This document shows, piece after piece, positions 7,618 to 16,100 of a DNA stretch of 64,000 nt. Each line of letters begins with the position of its first letter. Positions within the stretch are counted from its first letter, which is position 1. Source of the DNA: Deltaproteobacteria bacterium (lineage in GTDB: Bacteria > Desulfobacterota > Binatia > HRBIN30 > JACQVA1); assembly GCA_016210005.1 (NCBI GenBank), contig JACQVA010000256.1, positions 25,773 through 89,772 of the forward strand, written 5' to 3'. The position numbers and the translations under genes were made by a program. Under the pieces are notes generated by a model. That model searched no databases and was not told the origin of the DNA. It worked only from the letters and a program-made list of their open reading frames with translations.

Positions 7618-9433
7618 GCAGCGCACCATCGTGCTCGGGCTGAGCGGAGGCATCGCCGGTTACAAGGCGGCTGAGACCGTCCGGTTGCTGGTCAAAGCCG
7701 GCGCCGGCGTGCGGGTGGTCATGACCCGCAACGCGCAGCAGTTCATCACCCCGTTGACGCTGCAAACGCTCAGCGGCCACCCGGTCGCCACCGACACATT
7801 TGATCTGACGCAGGAGTCGGAGATCGGTCACATCAAACTGGCCGACTCGGCGGACGTCGTGGTGGTAGCGCCGGCGACGGCCAACGTGATCGGCAAGCTC
7901 GCTCACGGCATCGCCGACGACCTGTTGACCACGCTGCTGCTGGCAGTGCGGGCCCCGGTGCTGATCGCGCCGGCCATGAATAACCACATGTACGAGAACA
8001 CGATCGTGCAGGAGAACTTGGCGCGGCTGCGCGCCCACGGCTATCGCATCATCGAGCCGGCAGCGGGCTACCTGGCCTGCGGCTATGAAGGCCAGGGCCG
8101 CCTCGCCGATCCGGAGGTCATCGTGGCCGAAGTGGCGCGCGCGCTGACGCCGCCCGAGTTGTCGGGCCAGTGTGTGTTGGTCAGCGCGGGGCCCAATCGC
8201 GAGCCCATCGATCCGGTGCGATTCATCTCCAATCGCTCCACCGGCAAGATGGGCTTTGCGCTGGCCGCGGCCGCGTGGCGGCGCGGCGCTGAGGTCGTGC
8301 TGGTTGCCGGTCCAACCAGCCTAACGACCCCGCACGGCGTTCGGCGCGTCGACGTCAGCACCGCCGCGGAGATGCAGCGAGCGGTGCTGGACGCCTTCGA
8401 GCGCGCCAACGTGGTGCTGATGTCGGCGGCCGTGGCTGACTACCGCCCGGTGAAAGTGGCCCCCGCCAAGCTCAAGAAGGGAGCCGGCAACTTGCAACTC
8501 GAACTGGCGCGCACCGCTGATATCTTGTCCGACCTCGGGCCGCGTAAAGGTGATCGTATCGTCGTCGGCTTCGCCGCGGAAACCGAGGCCGTGCTCGCCA
8601 ACGCCCAGCGCAAGTTGCGTGAAAAGGGCGTGGACTTCATGGTGGCCAACGACGTCTCGCGGGTGGATGCCGGCTTCGCCGTCGATACCAACGCGGTAAC
8701 GATTGTCGGCTCCGACAACAGCGAGGAGTTGCCGCTGATGTCCAAGGACGAGGTGGCGGAGGCGATTCTTGATCGCGTGGTGGCGCGGCTGCGCGCGCGG
8801 CAGAGCGCGATCTTAACGCCAAGCTCGCGCGCGCAGTGCTGCTCCAGGGCCATGGGCGAACCCCGCAGTCCCGAGGCCGTCCAGCTGGTCGCCGGCCTGC
8901 TGGCGGCTACCCCGGCCTTGCTTGCCGAGGCGCGAGCGGCGCTGAGCGCAGAGTTCGGCCCGCTCGAGGCCGCCAGCGCGCCCTACCGCTGGAGCGAGAG
9001 TTCCTACTACAGCGAGGAGATGGGCGCCGAGATTTGGCGCCAGTTCGTCAGCTTTGCCGCCTGTGTCGATGCCGGCGACCTGGCCGCGGTTAAGCAGCGC
9101 ACCAACGCTATGGAGGGGCGCTGGCGCTCGCCGCAGGGGCGGCGGGTCAACCTCGACCCCGGTTATCTCGCTGATAACAAGCTGGTGCTGGCGTCAACCA
9201 AGGACGCCGCCCATCGTATCTATCTGGGTGGCGGCATTTACGCCGAGGCCACGCTGCACTTCGCCCACGGCTCGTGGCGGCCGTATCCGTACACGTACCG
9301 CGATTACGCCGGTGATACGGCGGTCGCCTTCTTCAATGCCGTGCGGGCGCGCCGGCGGGCGGCGGGCCATGGTGCGGGGCCGGAGCAGCCAGCTGCGCCC
9401 GCAACGTCTCAGGACGCAGGACCAAAGCGCTGA
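7604..9433 (+). CDS. coaBC: CoaBC (phosphopantothenoylcysteine synthase/decarboxylase) fused to DUF4416
   Basis: A 609-residue fusion. Residues 5-180 are the flavoprotein CoaC decarboxylase (GLSGGIAGYKAAE, PAMNNHMYEN, ACGYEGQGR with the active-site Cys). Residues about 185-400 are the CoaB synthetase (SNRSTGKMG, SAAVADYRP, the KLKK loop, GFAAETE). CoaBC makes 4'-phosphopantetheine in coenzyme A synthesis. Ordinary CoaBC ends near 400. Here the frame continues without a stop into a DUF4416 domain from about residue 417 (MGEPRSPEAVQL) with VNLDPGYL, HRIYLGGGIYAEATL and TYRDYAGD. The last 30 residues are Ala/Pro-rich and overlap the convergent gene. The GTG start overlaps the upstream gene by 14 nt. 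Confidence 0.88.
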   Translation: MRRLEQRTIVLGLSGGIAGYKAAETVRLLVKAGAGVRVVMTRNAQQFITPLTLQTLSGHPVATDTFDLTQESEIGHIKLADSADVVVVAPATANVIGKLAHGIADDLLTTLLLAVRAPVLIAPAMNNHMYENTIVQENLARLRAHGYRIIEPAAGYLACGYEGQGRLADPEVIVAEVARALTPPELSGQCVLVSAGPNREPIDPVRFISNRSTGKMGFALAAAAWRRGAEVVLVAGPTSLTTPHGVRRVDVSTAAEMQRAVLDAFERANVVLMSAAVADYRPVKVAPAKLKKGAGNLQLELARTADILSDLGPRKGDRIVVGFAAETEAVLANAQRKLREKGVDFMVANDVSRVDAGFAVDTNAVTIVGSDNSEELPLMSKDEVAEAILDRVVARLRARQSAILTPSSRAQCCSRAMGEPRSPEAVQLVAGLLAATPALLAEARAALSAEFGPLEAASAPYRWSESSYYSEEMGAEIWRQFVSFAACVDAGDLAAVKQRTNAMEGRWRSPQGRRVNLDPGYLADNKLVLASTKDAAHRIYLGGGIYAEATLHFAHGSWRPYPYTYRDYAGDTAVAFFNAVRARRRAAGHGAGPEQPAAPATSQDAGPKR

Positions 9434-10268
9434 TCTCGTGGCGCAAGGCGGGCGTGATGCGCCCTTGGTTGAGCAATGATCGCAGCGTGCGGCGAATTCT
9501 CATTGCCTGCGCCAGGGCCTGCTTCCCGGTGGGGTCGCCGCCTTGCGACGCTGACTTCCTGCCGTCATGGAGTAGCTCGACAATACTATCCACGCACAGC
9601 TGGTTGTAGATCGGCACCACCGCCGGCGGTAGGGCGAAACGGGAGCGGGCATCGACTGCCAGCACGACGCGGTGCCACTGCTCGAACCCTTGCCACGCCA
9701 ACACCGAGTTGAAGATACGTTTGTTGGTGCGAAAGGAGAACAACGAGCGAGCCACCACCCGCTCGACCAGAGCGTCGCAATGGCGAAAGCGGCCGCGGCG
9801 CAGCTCCTGCGCCAGATCGCGCAAGGCCGGGTCCTGTAGCGAATCGAAGCGGGCCTCCCAGTAAACGTGGCGCAGGGTGCGCGCCGGGTAGCTGACGATC
9901 AGTTGCGTCGGCACGAAGTGGTTGTGCGAATAAACGTCGGCGGCGAGATGCGAGAGGTAGCCGCACGCAAACGCCCGCTCGGCGTCGGAACGGGCGGCCG
10001 CCCGCACCTGCCAGCCCACCAGCCACGAATGACAGTGGGCCGCCAGGGCGCGGGTGTACTTCTTGACCTGCGTGATGTCGGCGCCGATGCAGCCGTAAAG
10101 GTATTCGAGCGGATGCTGCGCCAACAAAACTTGAAGGGCGGCAGTGGCGGTGTTAAGGTTCTGCAACACTGTCGACCCGTGAGCCAAGTGCGTAATCGGC
10201 CCCCATGCCTGCGCTTCCGAGGGCGCCAACAATCCGGCGATAAACACTGTAAGCAGGACTACAGCCAT
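9333..10268 (-). CDS. Secreted zinc-dependent phospholipase C-like protein
   Basis: A 311-residue protein with a signal peptide (hydrophobic 2-15, then SEAQA). Predicted cleavage leaves Trp22 of WGPITH at the mature N-terminus. In zinc phospholipases C of the Bacillus cereus type, the N-terminal Trp is itself a zinc ligand. CGYLSHLAADVYSHNHFVP near residues 110-128 supplies further His/Asp ligands, as in the Zn_dep_PLC/S1-P1 fold. Phospholipid hydrolysis outside the cytoplasm is likely but unproved. The last 101 bp are antisense to the end of coaBC-DUF4416, and the C-terminus (APAPHHGPPP) is low-complexity. Confidence 0.75.
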   Translation of the reverse strand: MAVVLLTVFIAGLLAPSEAQAWGPITHLAHGSTVLQNLNTATAALQVLLAQHPLEYLYGCIGADITQVKKYTRALAAHCHSWLVGWQVRAAARSDAERAFACGYLSHLAADVYSHNHFVPTQLIVSYPARTLRHVYWEARFDSLQDPALRDLAQELRRGRFRHCDALVERVVARSLFSFRTNKRIFNSVLAWQGFEQWHRVVLAVDARSRFALPPAVVPIYNQLCVDSIVELLHDGRKSASQGGDPTGKQALAQAMRIRRTLRSLLNQGRITPALRHEISALVLRPETLRAQLAAPAPHHGPPPAGAPARH

Positions 10269-10284
10269 CGCCAGTGAGCGTACT

Positions 10285-11028
10285 ATGGCGACACCGACCC
10301 CTCAAGCTGAATTGCTCGCGCTGGTGGCCAGCATGCGTGCGGCGGTAGAGGAGCTGCGCGCCACCGGGGTGGCGGGCTTTCCGCCGGGCGGTATCACGCC
10401 CGCACCGGCAACTCGGAATGAGCCCCCGACCATAATGGCCGCGGGCGGCGGCGACCAGGCCACGGACGCCCATCCCTCGCTCGCGGCGCTGCGTGCCGAG
10501 ATCGGCGACTGCCAGCGCTGCAAGCTGCACCAGGGGCGCACCCACCTCGTCTTCGGCGTCGGCAACCCGAACGCCGAGATCATGTTCGTCGGCGAGGGCC
10601 CGGGCCAGGACGAAGATCTCCAGGGCGAGCCGTTTGTCGGGCGAGCGGGCCAACTGCTGACGGAAATCATCACCAAGGGCATGAAGATGCGCCGGGCCGA
10701 CGTCTACATTGCCAACGTGGTGAAATGCCGGCCGCCGAACAACCGCAATCCCGAGCCCGAAGAGATCGCCGCCTGCGAGCCCTTCCTGCTCCGGCAGATC
10801 GAATGTATCCGGCCACGCGTGCTGGTGGCGCTGGGGAAGTTTGCGGCGCAGACCCTGCTGCGCGAAACCACCCCCATCACCAGACTGCGCGGCCGCTGGT
10901 TCGACTACCATGGCATCAAACTGATGCCGACTTTTCATCCCGCCTATCTGTTGCGCAACCCCGCGGATAAGAAGCTGGTGTGGGAAGACATCAAGCAGGT
11001 GCTAGCCGAGGTCGGAAGGCCGCTGTGA
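10285..11028 (+). CDS. Family 4 (Fe-S) uracil-DNA glycosylase
   Basis: A 247-residue type 4 uracil-DNA glycosylase, which removes uracil from DNA in base-excision repair. Four cysteines fit the [4Fe-4S] cluster: C76 and C79 (CQRC), C148 and C164. Motif A is GEGPGQDED (103-111), and HPAYLLR (218-224) is the second active-site motif. The first 65 residues are a low-complexity extension, which is common in this family. The stop overlaps the nfeD start (TGATG), so the two are co-transcribed. Confidence 0.9.
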   Translation: MATPTPQAELLALVASMRAAVEELRATGVAGFPPGGITPAPATRNEPPTIMAAGGGDQATDAHPSLAALRAEIGDCQRCKLHQGRTHLVFGVGNPNAEIMFVGEGPGQDEDLQGEPFVGRAGQLLTEIITKGMKMRRADVYIANVVKCRPPNNRNPEPEEIAACEPFLLRQIECIRPRVLVALGKFAAQTLLRETTPITRLRGRWFDYHGIKLMPTFHPAYLLRNPADKKLVWEDIKQVLAEVGRPL

Positions 11029-12353
11029 TGCCCCAGCACAGCCGTTCTCTGGTGGCGCGCTATCGCCGCGCAACACGCCTGGCGGGCATGATCGTCATGC
11101 TGCAACTGGCGCTGCCGCTGGGTGCCGCCTCGCGCCACGTCAACCTCATCGAAATCGACGCCGGCATCAACCCGGCCACCGCCGACTTCATCCACGAAGC
11201 CATCGACGAGGCTCGCCGTGACGGGGCACAGGCACTGATCATTCAACTTGATACCCCCGGCGGTCTGCTCGACTCGACCAAGAGCATCGTCAAGGACATG
11301 CTCGGCTCGCCGGTACCGGTGATCGTCTACGTTGCCCCCAGCGGCGCCGGCGCGACCTCCGCGGGAGTGTTCGTCACTATGGCGGGAAGCCTGGCCGTGA
11401 TGGCACCGGGCACTAATATCGGCGCCGCGCATCCGGTCGGCGGCCAAGGGGAAGACATCGGCGGTGATATGCGCGAGAAGGCGGAGAACTTCGCCGTCTC
11501 ACTGAGCAAGACCATCGCCCAGCAGCGCGGCCGCAACGTCGACTGGGCCGAGAAGGCGGTGCGCGAGAGCGTCTCGATCACCGAGCAAGAAGCCCTCACC
11601 CTCAAAGTGATTGATCTGATCGCCACCGACTTGAACGACCTGCTGCGGCAAGCCGACGGCCGCGAGGTCGACGTCAACAACGCCAAGGCGCGCCTCGAGC
11701 TCGCCGGTGCCGAGGTGGCGCGCAAACAGATGCGGCTGAAGCAGAAGCTGCTCAACATTCTGGCCAACCCCAACGTCGCCTACCTGCTCATGATGGCCGG
11801 ATTGCTCGGCCTCTACGTCGAATTCACCCATCCGGGCGTGTTCTTCCCGGGCGTGGCTGGGGCGATTTGCCTGCTGCTGGCGCTCACCGCCTTGCAAGTG
11901 CTGCCGATCAATTACAGCGGGTTGGCGCTGATCTTTCTCGGCGTGGCGATGCTGGTGGCCGAGCTGTTTCTGCCCAGCTTCGGCGTCGTCGGCGTTGGCG
12001 GCATGATCGCGTTTGTCATCGGCTCGCTGCTGCTGTTTGACACCCCGGAATCAAACCTCGCCGTCGACCGCGGCATCATCTTCGCCGCCGCCGCCACGCT
12101 CGGGGGCTTCACCATGGTGGTGGGCTTTCTGGTGGTCCGCTCGCAGCGGCGCAAGCCCGCGCTCGGCCGCGAAGGCCTGGTTGGCGAGGTCGGCGAAGTG
12201 CGGCAGCGGCTGGCGCCCAACGGCAAGATCTTCGTGCATGGCGAGTATTGGAACGCGACCGCTCACGAGCCGATCGAGGTCGGTGAGCACGTCGAAGTGG
12301 TCGCGGTCGATGGCCTGAAGCTGGTGGTGCGCCGCGCCGCGGCCGCCGGCTGA
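11028..12353 (+). CDS. NfeD membrane serine protease (ClpP-like)
   Basis: A 441-residue NfeD1b-type protein. It has a signal/anchor at 14-32, then a ClpP-class protease domain with [11 protein letters not shown], the nucleophile region [12 protein letters not shown] near 103-114 and GTNIGAAHP. Four to five membrane helices occupy about 245-365, and a C-terminal OB-fold ([13 protein letters not shown] to LKLVVRR) ends it. In known systems NfeD and its operon partner slipin act together at the membrane, and the protease can cut the stomatin C-terminus. The slipin gene follows 20 bp later here. Confidence 0.92.
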   Translation: MPQHSRSLVARYRRATRLAGMIVMLQLALPLGAASRHVNLIEIDAGINPATADFIHEAIDEARRDGAQALIIQLDTPGGLLDSTKSIVKDMLGSPVPVIVYVAPSGAGATSAGVFVTMAGSLAVMAPGTNIGAAHPVGGQGEDIGGDMREKAENFAVSLSKTIAQQRGRNVDWAEKAVRESVSITEQEALTLKVIDLIATDLNDLLRQADGREVDVNNAKARLELAGAEVARKQMRLKQKLLNILANPNVAYLLMMAGLLGLYVEFTHPGVFFPGVAGAICLLLALTALQVLPINYSGLALIFLGVAMLVAELFLPSFGVVGVGGMIAFVIGSLLLFDTPESNLAVDRGIIFAAAATLGGFTMVVGFLVVRSQRRKPALGREGLVGEVGEVRQRLAPNGKIFVHGEYWNATAHEPIEVGEHVEVVAVDGLKLVVRRAAAAG

Positions 12354-12373
12354 ACTGCGGAAGGAGGCGAGGC

Positions 12374-13132
12374 ATGCTCGGTCCGGTTGCAACCGTCGTC
12401 TTGCTGGGGGCAGCTTTTATCCTCAGCGGCATCAAGATCCTCAGGGAGTACGATCGTGGGGTGATCTTCCGCCTGGGGCGGCTGGTCGATCATCGCGGGC
12501 CGGGAATCATCTACGTCATCCCCTTCATCGAGCGCATGCAGCGCGTGGACTTGCGCACGGTGACCATGGACATTCCGCCGCAGGACGTGATTACCAAGGA
12601 CAACGTCTCGGTCAAGGTGAACGCGGTGCTGTACTTCCGCGTCGTCGATCCCAACAGAGCGGTGGTGGAAGTGGTCGACTACCTGTTCGCCACTTCACAG
12701 CTGGCGCAGACCACTCTGCGCAGCGTTTGCGGCCAGGCCGAACTCGACGAGCTGCTGGCCGAGCGCGAGCGGATCAACGACCGCATCCAGACTATTCTCG
12801 ACCAGCAGACCGACCCGTGGGGAATCAAGGTGGTGACGGTCGAGGTCAAGCACATCGACCTGCCGCAGGAGATGCAGCGCGCGATGGCGCGGCAGGCCGA
12901 GGCCGAGCGCGAGCGGCGCGCCAAGGTGATCAACGCCGAGGGCGAGTTCCAAGCCGCGCAGAAACTCGCCGACGCCTCCGCCATCATCAGCCAACACCCG
13001 ATGGCGTTGCAGCTGCGCTTCCTGCAGACCCTCACCGAGATGGCGGCGGAGAACAACTCGACGACGGTGTTCCCGGTGCCGGTGGATCTCCTCGTCCCGT
13101 TTTTCACCAAGGCGGAGAAGGACAAAGGCTGA
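12374..13132 (+). CDS. Slipin (SPFH/stomatin family)
   Basis: A 252-residue slipin with one N-terminal membrane helix (residues 3-20), then the SPFH core: [48 protein letters not shown] and [19 protein letters not shown]. It ends in the helical segment that oligomerises. Stomatin-like proteins scaffold membrane microdomains and regulate partner proteins. It is the direct downstream partner of nfeD. A strong ribosome site, AAGGAGG at 12361-12367, lies 6 nt before the ATG. Confidence 0.93.
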   Translation: MLGPVATVVLLGAAFILSGIKILREYDRGVIFRLGRLVDHRGPGIIYVIPFIERMQRVDLRTVTMDIPPQDVITKDNVSVKVNAVLYFRVVDPNRAVVEVVDYLFATSQLAQTTLRSVCGQAELDELLAERERINDRIQTILDQQTDPWGIKVVTVEVKHIDLPQEMQRAMARQAEAERERRAKVINAEGEFQAAQKLADASAIISQHPMALQLRFLQTLTEMAAENNSTTVFPVPVDLLVPFFTKAEKDKG

Positions 13133-13172
13133 GACTGCCGGGGCGCGCACCGCGGGCGCGCTACCACCGGCT

Positions 13173-16100
13173 TCAGGCGGCGCCGCCGTTGAAGGGCTGG
13201 GCGCGCGCGACCCACTTGTCGACGTCTTTTTCCTTGGCGTTGAGCGGTGCCGCCGGATGAATGATGGCCACCGGGCAACGCTCCGCGGCTGTCACCAGCT
13301 GTTTGTAGGTGCCGGCCCGCGGGTCCTTGATGTACGCCTGCTTCTGCGCGTTGTAGGCGAACAGCTTGCTGTTGACGTTGATGCACTCATCGCAAGTGGT
13401 GCAGCGCTCGGAGTCGATGTAAGGGCCGTTGCCGCGCGCCTCGCTGCCGGTCTTTGCTGCACCGTTGGTGCCGGCGGGTGCCACTGGGGCTGTCGCCACC
13501 AGGGCGGTGTCCGCGAGTGCCGGGGTCGGGGCAATGCTCGCCGCTGCCGGCGTAAGGTCGGGCAGCGCTTTGGCCTGCGCCAGCAGCGCGGCGATGGTCT
13601 GATTGCCATCGCCGGCTTTCAGCAGGCCCTGCGCCAAACGCCGCGCGATCTCGCGCGGGTACTGCGCGCGTAAGTTGGCCAACTGATCTTCAAACTGGCG
13701 GCGCAGCGCCGCCTCTTTTTCTTCGAACTCCGTCTGAATCGCCCCGGCCAGGGCCTCACGAACCGCCGGTGCTAGCTCCAGCCCCGCCATCTGGCGCAAC
13801 TGCGACCAGAAATGCAGTCGCTCTTCCGCCAGCCGCACGATCTCCGCCGAGGCCGCCAGCCGGCTCAGCCGGCGCCCCTCGCCGAGCACATAGATGAACG
13901 GGGTCAGATGCGCGCGCTGCGGCGGAGCCAGCTGCAGGTACTCGTGGAATGCCGCCAGCGATTCCGGCGCCGCCTCGCGTGGTAGCGGTTTGAAATGCCG
14001 CTTGAACCGCGCTTCGGTGGCGGCCCAGTCGGCGATGGTGAGCGGCAGCGTCATCGTCTGCTCTGCCCCGTTGTCGTCGACGTAAGCGAGGTCGTACGAC
14101 GGCCACACGTCATCGAGCGCCGGGTTGCCGTCGAGACTCAACCGGTCGGCCATCGCCGGACCGCCGTCGGGATCGTAAACCAGGGCCGGAAAGGCGCGGC
14201 TTTCCAAGCTCAGCTTGGAAGCCTCGAAAGCGGCGTCGTCGGCGATGCCGTGCTCGGGCGGGCAGGGCGAATGCAGCACGAAGATCGCCGGCCGCCGCGA
14301 CTGCAAGCCCTTGAGCACCCCCCCGATCAAGTGTGACGGGGTCGCTTGCGATGACTGCAGCACAAACACATCCCGGTGCGCGATTGCCAGCAGGCTCAGC
14401 TCTTTGCGGACTTCTTCCTTACCGCGTTGCGCCGATCCGAATGCCGCCATGTCGGAGACCTGGCCGGTATAGCCGCTGGTGCAGGCCTGACCGCCGGTGT
14501 TGGAGTAGACCTGGGTGTCGAGCACGATCACGCGCGCCGGCTTGCCCGAGGCCAGCAACCGCGACAGGTTTTGGAAGCCGATATCCATCATCGCGCCGTC
14601 GCCGCCGACCGCGAAGATCGGCGGGCACATGGCGAATTCCTCGTCGCTGAACTGGCGCCAGTCGAACTTGGTGAACTCGGCCTCGTGCACGCCCTCGCGA
14701 TACTCGCCGGCCAGCACTGCCTCGGCGCGGCGTACGGCGATGAAGCCGTCGGCCATCTTACGCATGTGGCCTTCAAACAACCCGATGGCGATCGAGGGCG
14801 CGTCTTGGAATAGATGATTGACCCACGGGAATGGGTACGGGTTGTAAGGGTACGTGCTGCCCCACACCGACGAGCACCCGGTCGAGTTGGCGATGCCGCA
14901 GGCGGCGCGGCCCTGGCCGCTGGGGCCTGCGGCGTAACGCCAGCGTAGATCCTTCAGCTCAGCAATCATGCCGGCGATCTGTGCCAGCGCTGCTCGCTTC
15001 GACTGATCGAGCGGAATGGCCACCTCGGCGCCGGGCGCCGACAGCACCGCGCCCAGGTCGGCACCCGAGGCCAAGATGGTGCGGGCCTTGCCGTCGAGAC
15101 GAGCGATGAGATCGTCGAGCCGCTCGATATGGCGGGCCACGCGCGGCTGCATCATTGCCGTGACGGCGGCGAGCACCAGGTGGATGGAGGTCTTCTCGCC
15201 GCAGCCCATACAGGCGCCGTCGCCGCCGGCCATGGCGCCGTAGTTCTCCTTCTTGAGCAACAGCGACGGCAGCACGCCGATACCTTCTTCGAGGCTGGCG
15301 ATGTTGACGTAGCGGTCCGCGGTGTCGGGCAGATGGCGCCACAGCGCCCAGTTGCGGCGCAGCTTGGCGATCGCGGCCTCGTCTTGCTTGCTGGTGATGA
15401 GCGCGCCGTCGGGGCAGACCTCGACGCAGAGCATGCAGCCCTTGCAGGTGTTGGGGTTGACGGTAATCGAGAGCAGGCCGCCGTTGCCCGCGTGCTTGGA
15501 CTCCGGGACCTCGAAGAACGGATTGGTCTTGGCCAGCGGAAAGTCGGCGAGTGTCCCGAGCACGCGTGCAAACTCGCTGTCCAAGTCTGCCCGTTGCGGT
15601 GCTTCGGCATGCAGCTCGGGCCCGAGGTCGCCGTAGGCGAGGGAGAGGATGTCGGCAAAGGTGGTGAACGGCACCGCCTTCATCACCCGCCGGCACTCGC
15701 GCGCCAGCTGTGGAACGATGCCGCGCAGGTTATCGAGCGCGTCACCGTTGGCGGCGGTGGCGATGGCGGCTTCGATCACTTCCTCGACCGTGTTGACGAC
15801 GCCGGGGATGGCGGTATCGGGGCACTGCGTCCAGCAGCGGCTACAGCCGGTGCAGCGGGCGGCGATGAATTCCGGCACCTCGAAGCGCACGTCGGTCATG
15901 TCACGGATGACCGAGGTGGCTGCCGGCATGGCGCTGATCGCGGCGAACGGATCGGCGAGACCATCACTGCCGCCCTGATGCAGCGCGCACACCTGTTCGC
16001 AGAAGCGCTGCGCGTTGCCGATGCCTTGCTGGGCGGCCGGATCGCCAAGAGCCGGCAGGGCAGGGCGGCCGCCGGCGGGCGCGCCGCTCTCGTCCATCGC

